DNA from: Nectonema munidae
Lineage: Eukaryota > Nematomorpha > Nectonematoida > Nectonematidae
Direction: 5' to 3'
Assembly (NCBI GenBank): GCA_030549495.1
Contig: JAUIRK010001050.1
Span: 434,001-498,000, forward strand
Length of the DNA stretch: 64,000 nt
Shown: one piece after another, positions 21,357-31,876 of the stretch
How the letters are laid out: each line of letters begins with the position of its first letter
How positions within the stretch are numbered: the first letter of the stretch is position 1
Made by a program: the position numbers and the translations under genes
The notes under the pieces: model-generated
Told to the model about the DNA's origin: nothing
Databases searched by the model: none
Seen by the model: the letters and a program-made list of their open reading frames with translations, nothing else

Positions 21357-23792
21357 CTAATTAGCAATTTCATTAGTCAATAAAAATCGTTTGTTTAAAT
21401 TTTCTGCACTTTTACATTTAGAATTTAGTTCTTCACAAATCTTAACAGCACGCTCAACAGGTTGATTTGTAATAGGAATGTCAATCTTTGGTTCTTCTGT
21501 ACCCCAAAATTTCTGAATACTTTATAGAGCTTTAGGGTAATTTTCTAGATAAAACTTTAGCTTGGTTATCATTTTTCCATTTTTGGTCATCGAACCAACA
21601 GTCAGCCCATTCATTTGAAATAAATTGACAAATACTTTCGAGTTTCTTTCTTTCCCCATGAATTAATATAAATGCAAGCAAAGCATATATTGCTCTCGAA
21701 TTCCACCGAGCGTTACTTCTATTAGGTAAATTTGTGGGCAAAACAAACGAAGACAAAATCCCATTAGATTGAAAATTGTTAAAACTTTTGTTAAAATGTA
21801 TAGCTGTTTCATGTCTTTTCTCCAAATTATTGGGTAGTCAACTGTCAATGCAGGTAAATTAGCTGAGAGGTAAATTTTTTTAAGCATCTCATAATTTTTT
21901 GTTATATTTTCGATGAAGTCATATTCAAAATTAGGAGATGAAGACTGAATTAAAATGATTGTCCATGACCAGTCGTAATACACGATCTAGAACAGGGATG
22001 TCCAACTAAAACAAGCAGCGGGCAATTTAGAAAAGTTATTGGACACGGTCGGGTCGCACCTATTTTAAAAAATAACAATAATTTTTTTATAAAATATTTA
22101 TCAGAAACTTTTTTATCCTGATTATCACAATTTTTATGAAAATTAAACATCAAATGAGTAGTTAATTGAAAGAGTTAATTTTATTTATAAAAGCTGTCTC
22201 TCACTTTTACAAATAATTCAAATTCAAATTTTTCAAATGAAAACATTGGGATTAATGTGTCAATACGCTATTTTATATTAAGAAGAAGAAGAAGAAGAAT
22301 TTATTTGAAATCGGGAAAAAAAAAATATTAGCGATGAATGAATATTGTTTGTAATAAAGAGCAACCATTAGGAATAAATAAATCATTAAGTATGATTATA
22401 AAGTGAATTAATACTTGTAATCTATTTACAGTTCACTTGTATCATTGAACACGATCATTATTTTAATAAATTAATTTAAAATATAATTAATATTAATAAA
22501 TCTTCATCATTAATCCTAAATTTAAATATAATATATATATAAGTAAAAAACCTTGAAATAAAAGTTAGAAAAAATTTGTTTAAGCTCCAATGATATTTTA
22601 AAAATCATAATCCTATCTATATTTTGATAGAAACTTAAAGTTTTTATAACAAATTTGTTGAAATTTTTATAAACTAATATCTATATAATTTAACATCAAC
22701 CTTATCTCATTTTCTTAGAGGGCCACAGAAATTTGCCTCCCGCGGGCCGCCTGTTGGACACCCCTAATCTAGAATATGATGTTGGCATCCATAGTATTGA
22801 GGTATTGGATGCATTCTTTTCAAAAACTCTTTTTGTAAGCGAAAAATAACTCCACTTTTTTTACCAGTATTGACACTTGTTGTGCCTGTAATGATCATTT
22901 TAATTAATACAATGCCATAAATTAAATTCATCTAAAAGACGTATTAAACCATTTGCTATTTCAATTGCTTTACCATTCATCAGTTCTAAAACACCTAGTT
23001 TGATTTCTTCCTTGCTATTTTTGAGTAAAACAACCTGATATTCTATCTTTTTAATAATTTTTCCGTCAAATTGCAAGTACCAATTTGTTTTTATTACGTT
23101 CATTTTTAAGTTAGCAACAACTCTATCAGATTCTCTATATGCACATGCAGCTCGATTAATTGCAGATTGAGAGGGCGTCGGTAATATTACTTCATCACAA
23201 GAAAGTTATTTGCAAACTATCTCGGCTTTTCTTGAAGATAAACCTTTTTTGAGTAAAGAAACAGCGCTTTTTGTTTTTTTGAACGTTTATCATTTGATCG
23301 TGGTGAAGATTCAGGAAACCAGTCAACGCTTTTTTCATTTACAAAATCAGAATCACTTTCTGATGTCAAAAATTTTTCATGTTTTTCAGCTTTTTCTACA
23401 TCATCTTTTTTGATAAGGTATCGTTTTGATGGATGGAGAGGTAATAAAGTTTGACTTACATAACCCCTCTTCCCATTCGAAGAAACTTGAAGCTGATATA
23501 ATTTTTTTTCTTCACTTGATGGCCAAATACCATCAAACTTAGTAATATCAAACAATTTATCAAAGTCATATTTTCCTTTTCTTTTTAAATTATTTTCTCT
23601 TTCGATAAACAAATGTTTTAACTTTCTTTCTATTGTTTGTAAAGATAAAATAGGAAAATTCAGCGCATTAGTCCAAAGTTTTATTAATTCTGTCGAAATT
23701 ATGGTAATTCTAGATTTTTTTTCCTTTATTTCAGCTGAAAGGGCAAGATAGCGCCCGATTATTGTTCTGCATATCGGCATTTTATTCAACAT
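21357..23792 (-). pseudogene. Transposase-like gene of unassigned family, split by a MITE
   Basis: On the - strand: MPICRTIIGRYLALSAEIKE (from 23780), LTNALNFPILS-like helices, GYVSQTLLPLHPSKRYLIKK, then near 23090 WYLQFDGKIIKKIEYQVVLL, LGVLELMNGKAIEIANGLIR, TTSVNTGKKSG and GCQHHILD. After the inserted hAT MITE (21993-22766) it resumes as RVLRLVMD and goes on to RSNARWNSRAIYALLAFILI, FWGTEEPKID and PITNQPVERAVKICEELNSK. The FDGK, TTSVNTG and CQHHILDRVLR motifs resemble the RNase H-fold core of hAT-type transposases (D, a D-containing turn, and a CxxH segment), but I cannot place it in a named superfamily. The pieces lie in more than one frame and the gene is not intact. It does not resemble any host enzyme I know. 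Confidence 0.65.
21993..22766. mobile_element. hAT-type MITE, CAGGG(A/G)TGTCCAAC ends
   Basis: The 774-bp insert starts CAGGGATGTCCAAC and ends with the inverse of CAGGGGTGTCCAACAGGCGG (last base changed). It is flanked by an exact 8-bp duplication ATCTAGAA (21985-21992 and 22767-22774). The GCGGCCCGCGGG-like inner sequence is typical of Charlie/ZBED-like hAT ends. It has no transposase. It splits the ILDRVLRLVMD motif of the surrounding gene. Confidence 0.9.
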
Positions 23793-23799
23793 ATAAGTT

Positions 23800-24527
23800 C
23801 TTTTTCCACAATGGGAAAATCAGGACGTCTTTTGAAAGTAGATTTATCAAAATTAATAAAGTTTTTTCTCCACTTTTCTTTGTTTTTTATTATACTAGTT
23901 GCTGATTTTTTTGAAAAGTTTGGAGCCATTTTAAATTTATATTTAATTAAAGATTTTTCTATGAAAAAAATAAAATTATTTTTTCAAATATTTAAAATAT
24001 ATACAATATACATACGAGATATAATTTTTTAACTAGTTTTAAAATACATTATGTTATAAAACCATATTTTTTGAAATAGTTTTATCTTTAAGTGTGGTAG
24101 TATGGTATCTTGTGATAAAATTTTTTATCAAGGAAGACCCCTTTTATCAAATTATGATTAAATTAAACTAAACTGAACTCCACAAAGATCTTAATTTCTT
24201 CCTCGATAGACTCTCTTTTTTTTCTAAATTAATTTTCTCATTTTAAAATTTTATTTTTATTCGTGCGGGAGTTTTTTGTATAGATCAAAAAAATTGAGTG
24301 TTTTTTCATGATATGTATATAATTTCTCATGTTTCCCTATATTGGGAATGAGAAATTTGAAAAAAAATATTTTTTAGAATATGTCTATTGTGCATATTGA
24401 AACAATGGATTATTATTATTATTATATAGTTCTCACATCGTTTGTAAAATATTTTTGATAGGAATTTCAGAGCAGCTTGGCATGATACTCGAAAGTCTGC
24501 ATTCTCTCTTATCTTACATTATCACGT
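23800..24527. other. AT-rich sequence, no gene
   Basis: No supported feature; an ATT microsatellite lies near 24411-24425. Confidence 0.4.
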
Positions 24528-24535
24528 ATTCGAAT

Positions 24536-25119
24536 GGTTCATAGTCAAAACGTCCGAAACAAAAACGTCTAGAAATCATGACCTCGCATAACGAAATTTT
24601 TTAGTATAATCCTTCATGCCTGTTTGATTTCTTGTTTTCAAGTATTTCACGTCGAACTTATCTATCTGATAACGAACTAAAGCTTTGCATAAGTTCAACA
24701 CGCCCTTACTCATCAAAGTTGGTAATATGTAGTTCCATCACTGGATTGCAATGGTCTGAAACTTTTATTTAAAATTTTTCAATTTTGATATAAAATAAGC
24801 TTTTTTAAATTATATTGAAAAGTTTTGTCCATATTTCTTTTATTTTAAAACTACACGATTTGATTGGATTTTAAGAGATTGGAATGAATTTTTATCTATT
24901 CCAGTAAAAAGACACGCTTGATTATAGTGTATTTTCCATTTAAATCTAAAATGTGTAAAGTTTTAAACTAAAAAACTAGAAATAGAATTTTTTTAAATAA
25001 AAAAAGTTTTGTGCTCAATTTTTCAGTTTTTTTCCTCAACAATTTTGATTCTCGAAAAAAAAAGTTTTTTAGGGTTCAGATACTGCTAATCTAATTTTCG
25101 GACGTTTTGACCAGGCACC
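24536..25119. mobile_element. MITE with CAAAACGTCCGAAA inverted ends
   Basis: The ends GGTTCATAGTCAAAACGTCC and GGTGCCTGGTCAAAACGTCC (right end inverted), both continuing GAAA, form 24-bp imperfect inverted repeats. An 8-bp palindrome ATTCGAAT stands on each side (24528-24535 and 25120-25127), reading as a target duplication. No coding sequence is present. The 8-bp duplication would suit hAT or P-type mobilisation. Confidence 0.8.
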
Positions 25120-25127
25120 ATTCGAAT

Positions 25128-26185
25128 GATCATTACACCCTATAATGTGATCATCATACATGTTTTATAAACAAGCAGCAACTCTTACTTACAGAAAATT
25201 ATCCCCCTCGCCCCCTGGATGTGCGCCCCTGTTTCAGGCGTATTTGAACAAAGTTGAAATAAATATTCTGCTCTTTCACTTTCAACACTTGATGGCTGTT
25301 TTGAGCAGGACATAGCAAATCGAATTTTCCACCTAGAATTAGCTTTACAAGCTTCAAATTTGGCTTTCAAATACACCACATCCGAATGATATGTCATGAA
25401 AAATTTAATTGCATAATTTATCTATGATATTCGATAAATATTTCTTTATTATGGTTTATTCGATTGCGAATATTCTAATTGTTCATATTTTTGTTAGTAT
25501 TTATTTTCTAGATGTTCAAAAAAATTAGTTCTTCACCTTTTTTAAGAAACATTTCAATATGTCAGTTTTAAGTGAATTAACATCATTGGAGTATACAAAC
25601 TCTAGAAAAATTTGCAAAATAAATAAAGCTTCAACCAATTTTTAGAAAAGAATCCATCATAAAGATATCACAATATATCGATCCATCAAACTCTTCAATC
25701 TAAAATTAATTTCATCACTTTACCAGCAAATTCTTCTAAGTGGTGAAGTCGATAGAATTTAATTTTGCATAACTTTTTTTCATGAAATTACTTAAATATT
25801 TTTAAATATAATTAAAAAATTTTTTATTTGATTATTTTTTTTTTGTTTTTTGATAATAACCGGTTGTACGTCTAGGTCTTCGGTTATAATGAAGATTTTC
25901 AAAACGGGGTTATGATAAGCTGTTTTCTACACTAGTGTAGACGTGACAGTGTGATGAGTTGAGGACAGGAGTTATTGCTACATATCAATAACTAAAATAG
26001 ATTAAGTGACGTTATCAAAATTTCAATGACTAAATTATCTACATTAAAAATTACGCCAACGTCTTTTGTCAGCTCTTTTGTAACACTGTAATTTGAAGTG
26101 CCTTCTAATTTTAGTAAATATGAGAATCAATTTGTCACAGATATATCGGTAGAATGTTTTTAAATGTGTCGTAGAAGATGAATAT
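25128..26185. other. AT-rich sequence with one MITE end and an unnamed ORF
   Basis: GGATGTGCGCCCCTG at 25217-25231 is a copy of the motif at 4482 and 4947, here next to CCCCCTCGCCCCCT. A 70-codon frame on the - strand (25185-25397) reads FEACKANSRWKIRFAMSCSK before running into this end; I do not recognise it. Confidence 0.4.
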
Positions 26186-26188
26186 TGT

Positions 26189-27170
26189 TTAGTGTATCAC
26201 GCTTTTACACTTCAACATTATTAGTCCAGGATGTGTTTCGACATCAGCTAAAGGCATTTGCGCAGTTACCGACTCTGTACCTCCTTGAACATCTACACTG
26301 TTCTCCAGAGTCCTCTTTAGCTCCTTTCTTTCCTTTGGCCTACCGATAGTGGCGGAGTATCGAAAGGGTGCTTGTGATGGAGCGGGCTTGTCGGGCACTG
26401 GTATGAACAAATTCACCATTCTGCTTTGGCCCATTTGCCTTGACGCTGCCTCCCAGTTGCTCTCTGTGGCGAGGCAAGCAGTAGTTACGAAGATATTGAT
26501 CTGTATTAAATCGTCGAGGTTTACTTTCCATATGTTGTTCTTTAGAATGCTTAATAACGTTGTCTTTGGCGTTCCTGAAGTGAACATTTTTCTTTTGTAT
26601 TCTTAAGTAAATGAACAAAACCTAGTTTTTCTTTATTACTGAATCTTGAATCAAATAAGGATAAACAATAAGAACATTGTTTAGTTAGCAAAGATGACGA
26701 CTTGATACTTTTAAAGCAATTTTGTAATACTTCTCTTGTATTTTTTCAAACTTTTTAGCAATTGAAGATCATTTAGTGAAGCAAAATGTGAACAAGGACA
26801 CAAACTAAGGTCTAATGTATAATTTAACAACAAATACATTGAATTCTTTTATTACTCCATTTTGTTTTGATGTTAAATTTAAAGAAATAGAAATAATAAA
26901 TTATCTTTGCCATCCATCCATCTTGCTTTGTTTTAAGCAGCAAAAGCATTTGCCGTATTGTTTTAGCTTCTGGTACTCCAAGAAATATAATACATAATTT
27001 AAGCAATTCTCTTTATTCATCTCTTGGTTGATATTCAGAGAATTGGCATAAATCATAAAATGTGTGTAATCATCTTCAATAAATTTTTTTGCTTTTTCAT
27101 CGGCTGTTAAGCACTCTGGAAGTGTTGTGTTTATACTTTCCAACTTTGGGCTACATGGCTTTTTCATTAA
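26189..27170 (-). pseudogene. Decayed ORF cluster, possibly C2H2-containing
   Basis: Pieces of coding-like sequence lie in different frames on the - strand: KKPCSPKLESINTTLPECLT (27167 on), a segment with CSYCLSLFDS and FVHLLKNTKEK (about 26690-26600), RNAKDNVIKHSKEQH (a C2H2-like tail) and TIGRPKERKELKRT. The order suggests the remains of a zinc-finger-bearing transposon gene. The family cannot be named from what is left. Confidence 0.3.
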
Positions 27171-27334
27171 TGTGCCAAAAATTATACTTCATAATCAGTT
27201 CACGAATATGATGCCAATAAGCGAGTGGTAACCATTTTGGATAAAGTTTTTTTTTAATTAGAGCGCGAGTTCCATAATGGAGAAACTTGGTAAAAAATTT
27301 AATTTTTTTATTGCAATATTTTTCAGTTTTTTAT

Positions 27335-28290
27335 TTATATACAGAATAATTTTTTGCTTGAATATTGAAAATTATAATAGGAAAAAATAATTGTTCCTAT
27401 GTGGTTTTTTGGCACCCTAGTGTATACGTGTTTCAATGTAAGAAAAGCTAAAACGACAGAAAGAATTTGAACGTAGCTTGACTTTGAAAAAGTAGTAATT
27501 ACATGGGCAATAGGATGAGAGCCAGCGAATGCTCTTTTGAAGGAGTGGGTGAATGTGTTTGTTTGAAATGAGTTGTGATAATGGCGTAGCTGTCTGAGGT
27601 GATGTGATGGTTGAGTCAGTAAATTGTTGTCATTGTAGTAGTATAAGGTTTTTTTTATTGTGTTTGTAAATGTGGAGATGGATAGAGAAAATAGGGGTAG
27701 GAACTGTGAATCAAAGATTCTTATTTTTCCAATAATCGACAATGCAATTTTTGAAACCGCTGGAATGAATTGGGCACCAGGTGATTTTTAATCCGAAGTG
27801 ATTAAATAGGTGAATAAGTTTGTTTTTGCGTTTTAGGTTATTTATTAAATTTTACGAGTCTGAAAAAGATGATATATTTGAAAGAGTTTGAAAAAGAAGT
27901 TACATTGTTAAAGAGTGTTACAGGATAGTAATATTGAGTCAATTTCTGTTTCGTGTGCAGTGATTTCTGTATCTAGATTTGTGTGTTGGATGAGAAGAGG
28001 GATTTTTGTGCTTTCTAGAAAGAATGCGCATACGGCTGAAGAGCGATGCTGTGATTTGGAACCATCAATGAAAATTGAAAGCGAGCTGATAGTATTTGTT
28101 GTACGTGGGTGAGTTATAAAGTTTAGGGCAAGATATCTATGGTGACAGATGTTAGTGGTGTAAGGGGGAGATGAAGAGGGGGGGGGGGTGGATGAGCTCG
28201 ATTGGGTGATTCGATGGTAGCACTTGATAAGATGTTTTGTTAGGAGCGAACTGACCCTCGCAGGACGGACAATTTCTACACCCTTCAAAG
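27335..28290 (-). pseudogene. Probable LINE fragment with RNase H-like segment
   Basis: The frame starting at 28288 contains SSLSIFIDGSKSQHRSSAVC and AHETEIDSILLSCNTL, spaced like the DGS and E motifs of an RNase H domain in non-LTR elements. The downstream frame (27742-27335) continues with low-complexity Ser/Thr/His-rich sequence that I cannot align. Only a fragment is present. Confidence 0.4.
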
Positions 28291-28299
28291 GACGGGACA

Positions 28300-28820
28300 G
28301 TGGAAAAAAACTCCACTACTATTTATATAGTAAATTCATCGCGTCATAGTAAAAATTAGTAAAGTTTAAATAAATAAAAGTCGCCTAAAGGTTTAACTCT
28401 TAGCATAGAGCTTGGGAGTTGATTGGCGATGCTTCAATATTATGTTAACGATCAATAGTTTGTTCCACAATAAAACGTAAACATTTGGTGGCACAACCCC
28501 TGTTATCAATCAATAATATATTACACTGCATATAATAACGAAATTGTAATGTAGAGTATATAATGTTGCATTATATAATCTGGTGGAAATATATTTCCTT
28601 TTCATATATTCTGTTTTATATCGGCTTGATTGCGTGAAAAAAGAAATGAGGAAATTCAATACCACAAACTGACAAATGCAAAGCGATTATCATCTGCCAC
28701 AGCAATCTCGCATCAAAGTGTTACCAGCTAGAGAAAGTGTGTCCCTCTTTTCAAACACTGAAATTACACCACTTCACGCGTTTTGCTTCTCTTTTTTGCT
28801 AGTTATCTTAACTTTTCATA
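28300..28820. other. Upstream flank of a piggyBac copy
   Basis: No gene. It may include the left non-coding part of the piggyBac element that follows, but no terminal inverted repeat was identified. Confidence 0.3.
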
Positions 28821-28823
28821 CAA

Positions 28824-30243
28824 ATGAGCGAATCTGATGATTTTGAAGATGTTTATTCTTGCTGCTCTGATACGCCAGAAAGTTCTACAGATTCTCTGAC
28901 ATCTTTTGATAACTATGACTCACTAAATGCTCCTGACCATACAGTCTATTCGTGGGAGCCGACTCAAACTAATTCCGGGAGAACATTATGAAGAAATCTT
29001 TGAAATATACAAACAAGTCCACCTGGGCCAAAAAATGGAGCTGAAAGGTTGAGAGATTAAGTATAAGTAAATATTATCGATATTTATATGAGTACGAATC
29101 CGAGGCGTCAAAGTCTCTCATCTTCATATCAGAAGTTCGAAATAAGTGATATCCTATCATACTTTAGTTGCATTCTTTACATTGGTCAATCAAAAAATCA
29201 GTCGATCGATATCAAGTATCTTTTTTCCGAGCATCGTGGATAGCCATTTTTGAAAGCGGCAATTTCTAGAGATATGTTTTTCCTAATCCACAGTTTCATC
29301 CGATTCGATATTCGAAGTGAAAGAAACACTCATGATAAACTTTCTATCATTAGATTTTTACATGATCACTTTTACCATATTTTTTCACGATATTATACTC
29401 CTACTGATTATGTTACTATAGACGAGCAATTGGTTAAGTTTCGAGGCGGTTCTCCTATAAAAATATACGATCCATCTAAATCTGGTAAATATGGTTTAAA
29501 AATGTACCATTGTAATGACGCAAGAAGTTTTTATATTTTAAAACCTGAGCTATATGTTTCTGGATTAGATAATAGATCTTATTTTAGCGGGGAAAACATC
29601 GTTAAACGTTTAGTAAATGATTCCAATCTTCCCAAAGGATGTGGGATTATAACCGATCGCTTCTTTACATCGCATAATTTGTGCGTTTGGGCTACTGATC
29701 ATGACTTTACAGTCCTTGGCACAGTAAGGGCTAATAGAAGATTTATGCCTTTGTTGCTAAGACCACAGCATTTGAAGGATCTAAAACCAGCTGCTTGCGA
29801 AAGTAGATTTTTATACACCTCGCACGCATCTCTTACAGCCTATATCCCTCGGAAACACGCTACTAGAGATTTTAAGGTGGTTTATATTTTATCTAGCCAG
29901 CATTTAGACATCATACAAACTGAAGGTGTAGACATGATACCTGAAACAATAAGGATTTATAATAGTTTTAAAAGTGGAGTAGATATCGCTAATAAAATGC
30001 TAAGGGCATATACAATATACATGTTATAAACCAAGTAGAAAATGGAGTTACGCTGTCTTCGCAAACTATTTAGACATTGTGTGCCATAACAGCTGGATCA
30101 TCACTAAATCTAATAGTCCAACCATGTATCCCTCAACAAAAGCCGGAGGAAGAAAGTATTTTCTTAGAGACCTATGTTTCAAGTTGTCGGAAACATCAAT
30201 GAGATTGAGGGCACAAAATTCTTACACTCCAGCTAATATTTAA
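28824..30243 (+). pseudogene. piggyBac transposase, nearly full length but broken
   Basis: ATG 28824 opens MSESDDFEDVYSCCSDTPES, an acidic piggyBac N-terminus ending in TVYSWEPTQTNSGR; after several frame changes the frame from 29250 runs 259 codons. It holds VTIDEQLVKFRGGSPIKIYD (first catalytic Asp), ITDRFFTSHNLCVWATDHDF (second) and SGVDIANKM (third), so the DDD triad is present. The C-terminus continues in another frame as PSRKWSYAVFANYLDIVCHN and ends KLSETSMRLRAQNSYTPANI at 30243. It is the same lineage as the truncated copy at 16.8-17.9 kb. N-terminal frame breaks and at least one break near 30027 make it inactive. Confidence 0.9.
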
Positions 30244-30249
30244 TCTATT

Positions 30250-31870
30250 TTATCTTTCTATGGATTTTAACAAAATTTTGATAGAGAAGGCCCTTCAACT
30301 TCTAGAGGCAATTGTCATATTTCCTCTTGTAAGCCAAGGAAGAGAGGAATAAGAAAATGTGATGTGTCATAAATTTATATGTAAAAAACACACTAAGATG
30401 ATATTACATTTATTCTTATAATAGATATTTTGAAAATGTTGATAAAATTTTACATCATTTTTAAAACTTGGTAAAACATAAAAGGACTTTGACATAAAAA
30501 AATTGGAGGTGTTTTCACAACTGTTGAGTTTTCGATGTTTTTTGAATGAACAATTTAAGTTTTGATAGAAATTAATTTTCTAGATGGCGTTAATTTTTTT
30601 CTTTCTAATTTTGTTTTGTTGAATCTAATAAAAAAAATTCTATTTTGAATATAAATACTTTAGTTTATATAAATAAAAATGGTTTGTGTTGAAAAATTGT
30701 CAAAATTTTTTTTATACTTTTTTTCAAATATAGGGTGGGTAATGACCTGAAACAAATGTATAGCAAAATAAAAGGATGATATTGCACAACATTTTTAATT
30801 AAATATACTATTGTCTAGAATTGAAATTGCCAAATGAGTTTAATTAAATAACAATAGGAATTGAAATTGCCAAATGGGGAGACAATGATAATAAAGACGG
30901 TTATAAAGTTCTCTTAAAATTTCAAAATAATTAAAAAAACTCTCTAAAAAAAGTCATTCTTGAAATATAAGCTTAAAAGGTAAACACTCAGAAAGTAGTT
31001 TTGTTTAATTTATTTTTCATTCTAAACTTTTAATACAATTTTTTGTCTACGCAGAGGTGAAAAACTTAGTGTATCCGTGTTTTCTTTATCATAACCTCTA
31101 CGCAGACAAAAATATTTAGCTAATAGGTATCTTGTGACTGACTCCAGAAAATTGCGGCAGCATAAAATATATGCCGAGACTGAAATGTCAAACCTATTTA
31201 TTTTTACAAAGTCTAAGTCCAGTTAAGCAACAAAATTATTGATATTAGAAAAAGCATTGCCATGAGATCAAAATTCGATAAGGTTTATAAACGCAATGAT
31301 GACAACTTAGTATCATCTCAAGTTTTTTCTCATAAGACTAAGCGACACTTCTACTAGTAATTTATAACTGTTATTTCTAAAGCAATTTTACATAATTTGA
31401 AGTCGGTGATTTATAATATTTGAAACAGAGAAGTTGATGTTGCATAATTATAAATTTTTAAGGTCAGAGTCACATAATTAAATGTAGGTGGAGTGCGAGT
31501 CGAAAAATTATAAATAAGTAGAGTCGGGGTAGTAGGATATTTTGGGACGAGAGAACAACCTCTTTGTAATGAGTTTTTAATATTCTCATTACCTTACTAA
31601 TTTGACATTCTTAAAGAAGATATTTAAAAAAATAAGAAATTTATTGAAAAATATTAATTATCTTAGATATAACTTCTTGAAAAGAAAAGGTCTTGCATTA
31701 AGTAGATGATAATACAATACGTAAAAACATGCATGTCTTCATGTAATATTAGAAGTAGAAATTAGGTTAAAAAAGTGAGAATTAATAATTTCAATATTAC
31801 TGATCTTGTACACATATGATAGCGTAGAAAATAATACGATATTTGAATTCGTCTGCAAATGAGTTTTTGT
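30250..31870. other. AT-rich sequence with one hairpin, no gene
   Basis: Nothing coding could be supported. The only structure is the inverted repeat at 31038-31115, listed separately. Confidence 0.4.
31038..31115. repeat. Inverted repeat, about 21-bp arms
   Basis: The left arm ATTTTTTGTCTACGCAGAGG(T) pairs with ACCTCTACGCAGACAAAAA(T) across a loop of about 35 nt, with a few mismatches. Each arm also contains the near-palindrome TCTACGCAGA. It could be a tiny MITE or a hairpin in a transcript. Confidence 0.6.
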
Positions 31871-31876
31871 ATTAAA

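Noticed and set aside
27335-27742. Ser/Thr/His-rich frame as a separate host gene
   Set aside because: Low complexity, no introns or motifs, directly next to an RNase H-like transposon fragment.
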